From the NCBI RefSeq assembly GCF_020520425.1, contig NC_079487.1, forward strand, positions 127,990,385-128,054,384: a stretch of 64,000 nucleotides of DNA, written 5' to 3'. Positions 23,735 through 35,555 of this stretch are shown piece after piece. The notes under the pieces were generated by a model. That model made no database searches, was not told the origin of the DNA, and saw only the letters and a list, made by a program, of their open reading frames with translations. Within the stretch, counting starts at the first letter, position 1, and each line of letters opens with the position of its first letter. The translations under genes were made by a program, and so were the position numbers. The stretch comes from Spinacia oleracea. Lineage: Eukaryota > Streptophyta > Magnoliopsida > Caryophyllales > Amaranthaceae.

Positions 23735-26700
23735 ATGGTAGCTGTAGCAGTTGTTACCCTGCCTCTGGTGCCATCAACTCACCGTCAAACTCTGCCGCGG
23801 TCTTTTCAGTCTTGTTGCAAGATGCTGTCATCAACCCCTCTGTTTTATCGGCCCGCGGTTCGCCCTGCACAGTTTGCAGTGTTTTCTGTTCTGTCCTCTC
23901 CATCACAAGGTAACACTCTGTTGTTTAGTGACATGCAAGTTAAATTTTCCAAACTCGTTGAATTTATCACTTGGACTTATACAGTAAGAATTAAGAAAAG
24001 AGGGTACATGTCAAAGTGTCAGCCTCTACCGTTTTATAAAACATATCCATACATTTGGTTTGAATGAAGTGTCAACTGTCCATAACCATGTCGGACTTTA
24101 GTATTGAAGATTTGAAGTGCCATACTGACTCTGTATTCCCCTGTTTATAAGCATGTTACAGTATGTTAATGTCTGAGTGTTTTTTTTTTATATTCAGTGG
24201 ACCAGTCTGCTAAGTTTGTGGAAAAGTCAAAAAGAGGAAACTTAGTCCCATTATCCCAGTGCATATTCTCTGATCAGTTGACACCCGTGCTTGCTTATCG
24301 TTGTTTAGTAAACAAAAATGATCATGAAGCACCCAGCTTCTTGATCGAGTCCGTGGTGCCAGGGTTACACACTTTGACTGTTGTAAGTATCAACGATCAT
24401 CACTTTTTGGTTGCATTCAACTTTTCTTGGAGAAATGCAAGAAATCCTTATTACAGTCTTGATATAAATCACTTGCAGGGTAGGTATAGTATTGTTGGGG
24501 CTAATCCAGCAATGGAAATCATAGCAAAGGATAATTTAGTTACAGTGATTAATAATCGCGAAGGGTGGATTAAGGAGGAGATTTCGGAAGACCCATTGAC
24601 AATCCCTCGGAGAATCACAGAGAAATGGACCCCTCAGTGCATTGATGAGCTTCCTCAAGTGTTTTGTGGTATGATATTTGGACACTCAATATGTTTTTTT
24701 TTTTCCCTACCAAGCTTTTGTTTCAGTACAACATACGAATAACTCCGACTGTACGAGAGTATGGGCCTAGAAGGCAATAAAGCATGTGACCACCCTCTAC
24801 TTTACTGGCCATGGGGCCATTGTGTTTCCAGTTTCATGTCTGGTATTCAAATGTTAAGTGCTTGTTTCGTTGACATAAATATATCTGTAGACTGTAGTAC
24901 AAGTTTCTGGGAATTGAAGGGAAAAATTGTAGAACTGTTTGATAACAAAGACTTTGGAAATAGGGAACTCCCCGTTCGAATTTCTATTTTGTTGACCAAA
25001 TAGTTTTGTTTACACTTTCCAGGAAAAGGAACTTCATTGAAATTGCAGTTTCACCAAACATTTAATTCATTGTTTTTTTTGAACCCCTTGGTTAAAATAT
25101 AGAATGAGAAATGTATGAAAAGGTGGTGATCTGATAACTGATAATGGTTTTTTGGAACACCAGGTGGATGGGTTGGATATTTTTCTTATGATACGGTGCG
25201 CTACACAGAGAAGAGCCTTGCCTTTTCAAGTGCCCCTGCAGATGACAGGAATCTCCCAGATGTACACCTAGGTCTGTATGATGACGTGCTTGTGTTTGAT
25301 CATGTCGAAAAGGTATATAGTTTCCACACTTGCTACCTACTTCTCGAATATGTAATAAGAGTTTGGCCTTTTAGCTTCGTAAAACAAAAGAAATTGAGGT
25401 ATTTATATGAAAACAGGAATTCCCTTTAAAGTGTTATCTTAATGCATATTGCAGCTGTGTATTATCTGTTTAAACTTTAATGCATGAAATTTGATGAATC
25501 TTCTGTATTTCCATTTGTCATAATATTTGCTGATTCTGTGAATTCAGAAAATTCATGTAATTCATTGGGTTCAATTGGATCAATTTGCATCAGTAGAAGA
25601 GGCATTGGACAATGGTATGAAACGCTTGGATTCCTTGTTGTCTAAGGTTCACGATATAACCAAGTGAGCTGCCTCTCCTTCAGTCCTTCCTTTTGTGGAT
25701 TAATCTTAATAATGTTACCTAACTTATCATGTCTTTGCTTTCTTCTTTAATCAGTCCAAGACTATCTTCTGGCTCGTTAGAATTAAATACTCAGAGACTC
25801 CATCAGAAGTTAGAGGCTTTGTGTCTAACAAGTGAAGCATACAAGATGGCCATATTAAAGGCGAAGGAGCATATTTTAGGTGGTGACATACTCCAAGTTT
25901 TTCTAAGTCAACGGTTTATAAGGAGAACTTTCTCGGATCCTTTTGATGTATATAGGGCATTGAGTATTGTGGATCCAAGTCCTTTCATGGCTTATATACA
26001 GGTAAGCTTACTCCTTGGCACCGTTCTCTTCAACTTAACTAAGGCTCCGTTTGGTTTGGTTTAAAACGTTTTCAAGGCAAAATGGTTTTCAACGTTAAAT
26101 ATTTTCCAAGGGAAAACGCAATTCCAAACTAGTTTTCCTTTGGTTCCTTAAAAGAAAATGAGAGAAGATGATGAAGAATGAGGGGAAGAAGGGAGAGGGA
26201 GGTAAGGAGGAAATGTGGTTTCCCTCCCTTTGAAATGGAAAATCTTTTTCCACCTTTGAGGAAGTAATGGAAAATTGTTTTCTATCCCTTGCCAAACCAA
26301 ACAACGTAAAAGGAAAAAATCGTTTTCCATGAAAATATTTTACACCCTACCAAACGGAGCCTAAATCAACAAGAATCGGTTTTATTTTATAAAAATCAGT
26401 TTGCTTTGTAAAAATCAATTAAAACATGTGAGAAATACACAAGAATCGGTTTTAATCAGTACAAAAGTTGTTTCTCTGTGAAATATACATTTCATGTAGC
26501 TCCCGTCTTCATGATCTAGCAGGTTCGAGGTTGCACCCTTGTTGCTTCAAGCCCTCAAATTCTATCCTATGTTGATGAAAAGGTAACACTGTCATTACAG
26601 TGTAAAATGTGTCTTGATTCTGGAATTAACCGTTATTTTTCTCATAATACAGTACATGATATTGACACCCTTCTGCAGGGAAAGTTCACTAACCCAACTC

Positions 26701-27581
26701 TTTATAAGATTGAAAGTAAACATGACAAATTTAAGGAGGATGCATTTTTAGGAAAGCAGCTTATTAATGGCAATAGAAATCATGCAGAGGATAGCAGGCT
26801 AGCTGACTGGGCAAACAGCAATGTCAAACAGGTTCACATTCTGCCTATATTAATTCCTATGACTTGCTCTACTGCATAAGAAATAAGAGGTCTTCCGAGT
26901 TAGTCTCAGTGATTGATAAATTTTCCCAATCAAATAACATTTTCGTAAATAACTGATGATTTTATTACAAAAATGCCATTAAATTGTAGTAAACAGCATG
27001 ATTTGCACCATGATTCAGAGACTAGAGAGTATAAAAGTCTATTCAACATATATTTCTAAAGTTCCATTATATGACAATCTTTTGGTTTCCCCTTGTGTAG
27101 GCTACTGATGTGTATTCGACTTGCTGGGATGCTCTTCGGGGTGCATTGCCTTCAGAAGCTTTTATTGGAGCACCAAAGGTTAATTCCTTATTTGTGTAAT
27201 ATTCTGTACCAAATCTGCATTCATTAGACGTGTAAGTGGCGTAACCAAGTTTGGTAAATACAGATTGAAGCAATGAAACTGATAGATAAGCTCGAATTTA
27301 AAAGGCGAGGCCCATATGGTGGAAGTTTTGGATGCATTTCATTTTCCAAGGACATGGACATCGCTGTTGCTTCAAAAACCATAGTGTTTCCAACAGGGAA
27401 AGCCTATGACACATTGTATTCTTCCAAAAATATGAACGTACGACAAGAATGGGTTGCTCATCTCCAAGCCGGAGTTTTCATCACGGGAGACAGTGATCCT
27501 GGAGACAAGCAGAGGCAATGTGAGCGAGAAGCTGCAGCACTCGCCCGAGCCATTGATCTTGCAGAGTCTTCGTTTCTTTAG
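23735..27581 (+). CDS. Anthranilate synthase alpha-like protein lacking catalytic residues (copy 2)
   Basis: Ten exons join in phase with GT-AG borders: 23735-23909, 24198-24382, 24479-24668, 25164-25312, 25548-25663, 25755-26001, 26523-26582, 26679-26831, 27101-27178, 27264-27581 (556 aa). The N-terminus looks like a plastid leader. The N-terminal half is close to plant anthranilate synthase alpha, including PSFLIESV, GRYSIVGA, GGWVGYFSYDTVRY and FLSQRF. The catalytic half is not: the NRPLAGTSRRG block reads NPTLYKIESKH, AEHIMLVDLGRND reads AEDSRLADWANSN, the ALALRT arginine is lysine, QAGAGIV is QAGVFIT, and the two metal-site glutamates (E-QRE in copy 1) are K and Q. The segment normally encoding KYGSV...HVMHISS has no exon here. 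With no stop or frame break in 556 codons it is more likely a maintained pseudoenzyme than a random relic, but a young pseudogene cannot be excluded. Confidence 0.85.
26043..26361. mobile_element. Tourist-type MITE in intron 6 of copy 2
   Basis: It begins GGCTCCGTTTGGTTTGG and ends with the inverse CCAAACGGAGCC, with TAA on both sides (26040-26042 and 26362-26364). The arms extend through 'gttttaaaacgttttc' / 'gaaaatattttacaccc'. A TAA duplication and this TIR fit PIF/Harbinger-derived Tourist elements. A truncated sister lies at 45951. Confidence 0.82.
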
Positions 27582-28099
27582 AAAGACCAGAAGTTGTACA
27601 CAGCTTGTTGCCTTCTTCTAACTTAAACTAGGATATTATCCGAAATAAAAGTTATCTGATAATGTTATGAAATTAAATTCAAATTGTGCCCTTGTAAATT
27701 TCGCAACCAAATAAAAAAAAAACTATTGTGATGTACCAAAATAAATTTATTGTCTAGTCCTTCAGCACCTCATAAACTGCCAATAAGGTTTCGACATATT
27801 GGTTAAAACTGAAGACATATATTATGTATACGACAAGTCATAGGTTTGGATCATCTCTCCCTAATCTGTATTTTTTATTGCCTTTGTTGTAATCAAATCT
27901 CAATCAAATAAAAGTTCCGAAAAATGCATGGAATATAATTGTAAATAGAGGTCTTAATCGGCTAATTGCATCATAAGACCGGAAACTTGTACACACCAAC
28001 GTGTTACAAATTTAAATCCTTACTCGTATCCATAAAAAGAATAATATAGTTATTCGACGTCCGTAATAACGCACACGGTTTTAGTGCAGGAAAATACTA
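27582..28099. other. 3' UTR and intergenic
   Basis: The start is the likely 3' untranslated region of the upstream gene, with AATAAA-like words near 27644 and 27709. No gene is seen in the rest. Confidence 0.5.
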
Positions 28100-28427
28100 C
28101 TCCCTCCGTCCCGTAATACTTGACCTGTTTTCCTTATCGGACCGTCCCTTAATACTTGACCTGTTTCTAAAAATGGAAATATTCTAACAATATTATATTA
28201 TTTCTCACTCCACCCCTATTAACCCACCTATCCCCTACTCCATACAAAAAATAATTAAAAATTCAACCCCTACTCTCCCCCAACCCCACCCCTTCACACA
28301 TTTTCCACTAACTACATTAAAATAATACCCCACTATCAACTACTACCTATTAAATTAAATAAGTCAATTCAAGTTCCTTAAACTCTGTGCCGGTCAAACC
28401 GGGTCGAGTATTCCGGGACGGAGGGAG
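28100..28427. mobile_element. Stowaway-type MITE (328 bp)
   Basis: CTCCCTCCGTCCCGTAATAC at the left is mirrored by 'gtattccgggacggagggag' at the right, with TA on both sides (28098-28099 and 28428-28429). The inverted match goes on through 'cttgacc' / 'ggtcgag'. It lies about 155 bases before the start codon of the quinone reductase gene, so within its promoter or leader. Confidence 0.88.
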
Positions 28428-28581
28428 TACTTTGGAAAAAAAATTGCACCAGGGATGTACACACAAAAAATACGAAGTAGCACACACCCGCACTCAAGTA
28501 CTCAACGTGACCTGGGTAAAATCCAAATCAAAACCCAAAATTCCAAAGCAGTTTCTTCTCCATTATTGCAGAGTTGCAGCA

Positions 28582-31500
28582 ATGTCTACCACCAAAGTCT
28601 ACATTGTGTTAGTTTCTCTCTCCTCCTTAATCTTTGATAATTGTTGATTATTGAAAAAATTGACATTCAGTTCTTATAATTCTGCAGGTTTTACTCTTTA
28701 TTTGGTCATGCTGAGACTATGGCTAGAGAAGTACACAGAGGAGCTGCTTCTGTTCAAGATGTTGAAGCTTCATTATGGCTCGTAATTTCTTTCTCTTTTC
28801 CTTCTTTTTCCCCGAAAATTCTGTGCTCATTTCAATAATTATGTGTTATCTGTAAATTTTATCTTTGATTTTGTGTTAATTGAAAATTTTGCATTTAATT
28901 TGGGAACCCTAGACCTAACCATATTTCCCACCTTTTTTTGGGTGTTGGTTACTGTATTAAGTATGAATTAATTCTGAATTTCTTTTCTGGTTGTATAGTG
29001 GGCTCAATTTCATTCATTCCACTTCATTCTTGTCTAGTTAGCTCAATTCTGTCCGGATGATAGTTACTATGAACTTATGATCATCGTGTTCGTAACACTT
29101 GCTTTTGGCAAATAACTAAATAAATTTGCCCCACTCCGGTTTCCTGTTTATATACATAGAACTATAGAAGTCAGCCATTGCATATTTTCATTGTACAGAG
29201 TAAATGATTTCCCAGTTTGAATTGTTTAGGACTTGTTTAGTTGAGAAGAACAATTTTACAAACCCTACCTATTCACTGTTTTTCCAAAACCGCCTACCTA
29301 ATAGTCTACTACTTATGACATGTATCTAAATAAAATTCCGTTTTTTTTTGGTAAATGGGACTTTTCTTTAGAAATCACGAAATCACTTACTCTCGACCAA
29401 CAAAAGTTAATTATAACATAGTTGATTAGTATTCCCTTCTATTCCAAACTAAGTGTCTTTTACGCACATTTAAAGTGTTGTTGCTTGTTTAGTTGCATTC
29501 TATGCTGGTTGTTTAGTTGCATTCTAAACTGACAAGTACTGTTGTATTGATGGTTTTAACTGTTGAAAGAAAAATGCATTAGTATGTTAAGTTGCAGATA
29601 TCATGGTTAAGAACTAAGAAATGTTAGCAATGCGGAATGGAGGCTTAAGGAGGAGTAACACCCATCCATTTCAGAGGGAGTCGATGATATACCTGTCTTT
29701 GATATTTGCAATACAATAGACCTACTTTAGATGGGACATTAACGGCTTTCATCGACATCTCGATGGATATTTTAAGTTGTGTTTTGCAGTTGATGTATAA
29801 GTTTGTCTACCTAGTTGTTTTGCCCTTTGGCTCAAGTAGGGTTTTTGGTATGTTCTTTTAGGTTTCGAATCTACAAAAAATGTTACTCCTTGATTCTTGA
29901 GGTATATTGTGTTTACCCTCGATCTACCTTTATACAAATAAAGGATGCTGATTTTCTATATATGAAGTAATAATCTAACTATTCTTTGACTTTCGGATTA
30001 TAATGGACTGAATTAAAATGACTCTTTGTGCAGTTTTACTATTATGTTTGATATTTTATTACTTCGACACAGCAGAGTATCACTGTGAATTACATATTAA
30101 ATTTATATTTTGTCTCTACTATTACAAGGATATGTATATGAGAAAACATATTTAATTCCTTATGCTATTCTGTCGTGGAACTTTATGGAGGCATTAAGGT
30201 TTTGTTAATTTTGATCTTGTATCGACGAGTAATTAGTAGCTGCTTGAATAGGTACCTGAGACACTGTCCCAAAGGGTATTGGAAAAAATGAAGGCTCCTC
30301 CAAAACCAAGTGATGTTGGAGAAATAAAGCCAGAACAGCTAGTGGATGCAGATGGGTTTCTTTTCGGGTTTCCCTCTCGATTTGGGATGATGCCTGCTCA
30401 ATTTCTGGCCTTTTTTGAGAACACGCATGAGTTATGGGCATCTCAATCGCTTGCCGGTAAACCTGCCGGCGTCTTTTGGAGTACTGGGTTCTATGGTGGA
30501 GGCCAGGAGAACGCTGCGTAAGTTTTCTAAAAACACTAATGTAGCTTGAGAACATGAGAAGCATAGTTTTGTGTGCTATTTTTCACTTGATGTAGCATCT
30601 CTGATAAAGTTGCTCTATTATTGGCTAAGGTTACATTATGAATTTCTCAGTTTCTCTAGTATGTGAAATTGAAGAGCTAATGAGGCTGCTGACTTGCCTT
30701 GTTGGAGTTGAGACTTTGGTGGATTATGTAGCATTTTGTATAGTAGCTTTGTCGTACTCGTACATATAAAACTTTTGAAATTCTTGGATTTTAATGCTAG
30801 GTGGATAATTTAATATAAGGCATGAAAATTGAACTCACTGTTGGCTTGGTATATAAGTATTTAGTATTTACTTAAGTTATTTACAAGGTTTCTTTGGATT
30901 ATATGTTGGGTATTTTAAATGTATAGTGTCCCGCAGACTGGCAGAGTAATGCACATTAAGGCCTTATGGGTCTGGTTTAGTTATTCTTCTTCTCTTGTTT
31001 CAATTAAAAAAGAGTAGATCTGTTTGGATTATTCTTCTCACAAGCTGCTTTTATTTTGGCACTATGATAAGGAGACTTGTGTTTCCCTTGGCTAGTGGAT
31101 GTTTCTCCTAAAAGCGTAATGATGTCTTGTCACCTTTTGTAGAGCTTTAAAATCAAAGCTCCAATAACAAAATTAGAATTCTTTTCGTTCCACCTTTATT
31201 TGTACCTACGTTTGAATCATATGAAAGACTGAAGTTCTATCATCCGAGGCTTTGAGGACATTATACATCTTCTACGGGCTACTTGGTTTTCTTGGTCTCC
31301 ACTTATCTGTCGGATGCTCTGATGTGCTTGATATGACCCCTGAATATACACTTCATTTTGGACCAGAAACAGATTAAACACCTAAATAACCGATCTAAGC
31401 CTCATAGAGTCATACCTGCACCCATACTTTTCTTGATTCTTTTCTCCAAACCTCAGCAACATGTCTAATTGTACGCCCTCAATCTGAAAATAAATAGCCG

Positions 31501-32276
31501 TGCATACTATTTTAAGATGTCCAGAAAAATATTGTCACTTTTTCTAGAATAGTAATGGTTTGTGATTGAATTTCCCAAAACATCTCTATCAATGATGAAA
31601 TATGAAGGGATTCTAAGAAAGGCCTATCTATTAAAAAAGGTCTTTTAGTAAAATTGTGACATATAATTATGTGGGGTTGAAACAATGTAACAATTAGTTC
31701 CAGATGAAGGGAGTATAGACAAGACAATGTATTTATTGCTGCAGTTTTAGTTTGAAGCATGATAGCTAGCTCTTGTTTTACCATTCATTGGTTACCTAGA
31801 ATATTTAGCAACAGTGATCCTTGGAAGGGATTCTCTATAATGGAAGCATTCCTTTTGACTTCTTACACTCTTGTCTCTAAAAGCTGGCTAATCTTCCAAA
31901 TCTAAATCGTATGAGAGCACAAGTGATTGTTAACTTGAATGGAGGCAGTAATTTATGGTTTCTACACTTTTCACCGTCAATTGTAGCTTAACAAGAAGTT
32001 CCTGTTAAGAGTTAACTCAATTTTTGTGATTTTGTTGCTTGATTTTACAGTTTAACAGCCATAACTCAGTTGTCACATCATGGCATGTTATATGTTCCTC
32101 TGGGATACACCTTTGGAGATGGCATGTTTGAAATGGGCGAGGTGAAGGGTGGCTCTTCATATGGTGCAGGAACATTTGCAGGAGATGGATCTCGTCAGCC
32201 ATCCGAGCTGGAACTTGAGCAAGCATTTTATCAAGGTAAGTATCTAGCTCAAGTTGCAAAGAAGCTCAAAAGTTAA
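28582..32276 (+). CDS. FQR1: NAD(P)H:quinone oxidoreductase, FQR1/WrbA type
   Basis: Four exons, 28582-28607, 28688-28781, 30252-30517 and 32051-32276, give 203 aa, the usual length of plant FQR1 (about 204). The product is a flavodoxin-like FMN enzyme that reduces quinones by two electrons with NAD(P)H and so avoids semiquinone radicals; the Arabidopsis enzyme is auxin-induced and found at membranes. The FMN phosphate loop lies at residues 8-18 ([11 protein letters not shown]). [29 protein letters not shown] and [14 protein letters not shown] follow in family order, then the [11 protein letters not shown] block near the end. The family's [12 protein letters not shown] is [12 protein letters not shown] here and the N-terminal half is somewhat more diverged than in FQR1, so a paralogue (FQR1-like) is possible. 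The first exon is only 26 coding bases. Confidence 0.93.
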
Positions 32277-33250
32277 CCCCTGTAGTGTTGGTTCGAATAC
32301 TCATCGACCATTGTACATATTCAACATCAGTCATACCATAGTACCATGTGTATATATATTTGGAAAAACCTAACTGTCTCGTATATGTACTATGTTCAAC
32401 CATACGTCCATACCCCTTGATAAAGATCAACGTGTCCATGCCGATGCAACATCTAAAATGTACCATCTATCCTTCTTTTACAAGGGCAATGTTGCATATA
32501 TCAGACTTCAGACTGTCTAATAAACTACTTTGTTTATCTAGAAAGTGATTTACTCTTGATGCATATGATGTTGATGTTATTTTTGATTCATATGATATTG
32601 ATATTATTTTTGATGAATATGATGTTTGATGACTTGATGTAGGGTGCGTTAGCGTTCTATTCAAGTGATATTCACTTATCAAAACTTATTTTATTTGTAA
32701 ATTAAACTTTTAGTATCCCAAATCTTTCCTAAACAAAACTTATGAACTTAATTTTTATGCTTTGTTGCTTTGTTTGTTTCTCAACATGAATCTGTCACAG
32801 CTCACAACTAAGTACTCTATATGACGGAGTATATATCTTTGACATGACAAATACTTCGTATATTATGGCATTGGGTCCATACTGGACTGGCCCACTTGCT
32901 GTCTAAAGCTAACTTTGGCCCAGTCCTTGCGGCCCATGTGTCTAGTGTCCCAGACTCATGCCTGTTCATGGGCTCAAAAGGTCAAAACCAAAATATATTT
33001 CCATTTTTGGGATAAAAAACGGATATGCCGTTGTTGTTCTCTTACCTTTCTTTTAGGAACTTTTTCTTGCCATACTATGGCATTTATCGTTAATGTAATA
33101 CGGAGTAATGTTATACAAACTTTGCTGTTAAATTCATGGATCGTACTCTTACCCCTCATGGGTAGATTACAGGTCCCAACTTCCCATTAGATATGTCAAG
33201 CTATCTATCATTAGCTCTCTAGCTTTTGCCCATGCGCGTGGAGTTTACAC
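32277..33250. other. Intergenic, nothing recognised
   Basis: After the likely 3' UTR there is a short imperfect tandem repeat of 'tgatgcatatgatgttgatgtt'-type words at 32556-32640. No gene was supported. Confidence 0.45.
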
Positions 33251-33675
33251 TAGAGCTGTCAAACATGTCGGATTCGTGTAGTGTATAATATAAATGGTCT
33301 GGAAAACCTCAGCACTAACCTGACCCGTTTAATAAACGTGTCGTATCGTCTCGTGTTGATCCAATTAACTAATCATGCGGAAGCGTTTGACACTAACCCG
33401 TTTTTTGTGTTCGGATCATGTCGTGTTGTCATGTTTGTTCAATAAAGTTGGATCCAATTATAAAGGTTTATCACCCTACATTGAATCACTAGTTGCTTTT
33501 TCTTAGACGGTTTAAACCGTGTCAATTTCGTGTTGAGAATCTCAACACTAACCCGACCTATTTAATTAAACATGATGTGTCGTTTTGACCCGTTTAATTT
33601 TAAGGGTCGTAAATCCTTGACACTATGCTGCTATTTTGTGTCTGCTTTGTATCTTGTCAAATTTTAACAGCTCTA
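33251..33675. mobile_element. hAT-type MITE (425 bp)
   Basis: TAGAGCTGTCAAA at the left end is mirrored by 'ttttaacagctcta' at the right. The flanks GTTTACAC (33243-33250) and GTTTACTT (33676-33683) agree at 6 of 8 bases, fitting the 8-base duplication of hAT elements. The interior has 'aacctgacccgtttaa', 'gtgttgagaatctcaacac' and 'acccgacc' words also found, in reverse, at 40380-40750. Confidence 0.65.
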
Positions 33676-34177
33676 GTTTACTTTATACTGGATACCCCTT
33701 TAGGACTTTCATTTGGGAAAGACTGTTTTTTTTTTAGCCAGCCTAAACTTGAGCCACTTCCAACCATTCGGCTGATAGGGTTCGACCAGGGAAACACTAG
33801 GTATTATGAAGCATCTCAAACTGATTTACGTATCATGATCAATTGATCATTAAAAATCAAACTCTATCTTTCTCAGCTATAAGTTCTACAACACGTATTT
33901 TATCAAACATAATACGGAATTACGGAGTATCCCAATTCCCAAACACCTAATTGTTGTTGAGGAAGGAGTGCCCAGGAAAAAAAAAAAAAAAAAAAATCCA
34001 CCAACGAAGTTGTATAAATATAAGTCCATGCTCCAGCAAAGCCAAGCACGTGACCAACAGGGAACAGCACAACAAAACCAAACATCCCCCTTCTCTTCCC
34101 CAATCTCTTAATTCTCTCTCATCGAATCTCCAACCCAAAACCCTCTCTCTTTCTCTCTCCTCATCTCGATCACATCA
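33676..34177 (+). promoter_or_regulatory. Upstream region of PH-domain gene
   Basis: A TATAAATA box lies at 34013-34020, about 160 bases before the start codon. A CT-rich leader follows (34085-34165). A poly-A run is at 33978-33996. Confidence 0.55.
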
Positions 34178-34609
34178 ATGGATGCCATACTTAGAGCACT
34201 CGGGTCAGGCGCAGACCCGGAAGACTACGCCGGGCTTGAATTTTGGTCCGACCCAGAACGCGTGGGTTGGCTCACCAAACAAGGCGAGTACATCAAAACC
34301 TGGAGACGCCGTTGGTTCGTCCTCAAACAAGGGAAGCTCTTATGGTTCAAAGAATCCACCGTCAGCCGCACCTCCATCCCACGTGGCGTCATCCAAGTGG
34401 GCCGTTGTCTCACCGTGAAAGGTGCCGAGGATACCCTAAACAAACCCTTCTCCTTTGAGATCTCCACCTCCGACGGTTGCACGATGTACTTCATCGCCGA
34501 CTCAGATAAAGAGAAAGAAGAGTGGATTAATTCAATTGGTCGATGTATTGTTCAGCACTCTAGATCTGTCACTGATTCCGAGGTCGTTGACTATGATTCC
34601 CGTCCTTGA
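34178..34609 (+). CDS. PH1: Pleckstrin homology domain protein (PH1 type)
   Basis: An intronless gene of 143 aa, close in size to Arabidopsis PH1 (about 145 aa). Almost the whole protein is one PH domain (about residues 27-125): VGWLTKQGEYIKTWRRRWF with the basic K-x-R-R-R loop that contacts phosphoinositides, then LLWFKES, the KPFSFEIST strand and the C-terminal helix with the fixed tryptophan (KEEWINSIGRCI). In Arabidopsis, PH1 binds PI3P and acts at late endosomes in metal transporter sorting; the same role is inferred here. The N-terminus (DAILRALGSGADPEDYAGLE FW, short of a signal peptide) is typical of the family. Confidence 0.92.
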   Translation: MDAILRALGSGADPEDYAGLEFWSDPERVGWLTKQGEYIKTWRRRWFVLKQGKLLWFKESTVSRTSIPRGVIQVGRCLTVKGAEDTLNKPFSFEISTSDGCTMYFIADSDKEKEEWINSIGRCIVQHSRSVTDSEVVDYDSRP

Positions 34610-35555
34610 GATTTTCTCTCTCTTCTTCTCTTCTTTTGGTTTTGTGTGATTATGTTTATGAATATTATTTTAATTTTGGATGGAGGATGATGATTAATTG
34701 TAAAGTTAATTACCACTTTTTATAATATGTTTCTGGATTTCGGATTAATTGTGCGTTAATTTTACTTTTGTTCTTCTGATCACTTACTGCTTTTTTGTCG
34801 TGATAAATTTATCATGTTTGTGTGCAGTTTATACGTTTTCAATCCTTAATTGATTATTAAGTTGATAATGTAATTTAAAGTAGTAGTGTGACAATTGACT
34901 TGAGTAAAGTCGCACAAAAATACTAGCACACCATTGAGTCACTGACCATTGTAATTCACGAGCAATTGATTGGAGTGTTTCCTAATCAATGGATAGGTTC
35001 CAGTTCCCTCCCAATTGTTATTGCGTGGGATCGAACATGAGTATGGCTGGCCTTATACACAAGGCACTTAATTAGATCATATGCGATTAAAAATATAACT
35101 ATTCTCCCATCCCTCATTGTTTGCGAATATAATTATTTGATCATATTGAGTAGCTATTTGATTAAAAGTATAACTACTCTACCGTCTCTTATTATTTGTT
35201 CCATTAAAAGTTTGACCCCAAAAAATTCAATGGAGCAAACAATAAGGGGAGGAGGTAGTATTTGTTAAGAATTTGGACCTATAAATAAGATTGTTATACT
35301 TGATATAAGTTTTTGTAATCCATCAAATGCAGTATTTCTTAGTATTTTTGATAAATTCAATCTCTAACAACATATTTACACCAGTGACCAGCAAAACAAT
35401 TAGAAAGAGAATCAATACATTCATAAAATCTTCAATAGATCTCTAGACTCTCACTCACACCATGTATCCGCCCTTACATTTCAAACCTTGGAAAGATGAG
35501 CCTTGTTTGTGTCAAGTATTGGATGAGACCGTATCACACTAAGACAGAGTTACAG
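34610..35555. other. Intergenic between convergent genes, with MITE-like piece
   Basis: This holds the two 3' UTRs of convergent genes. At about 35102-35258, 'attctcccatccctcattgt' faces 'aacaataaggggaggaggta', which looks like a small degenerate Stowaway-like element. No gene is seen. Confidence 0.45.
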
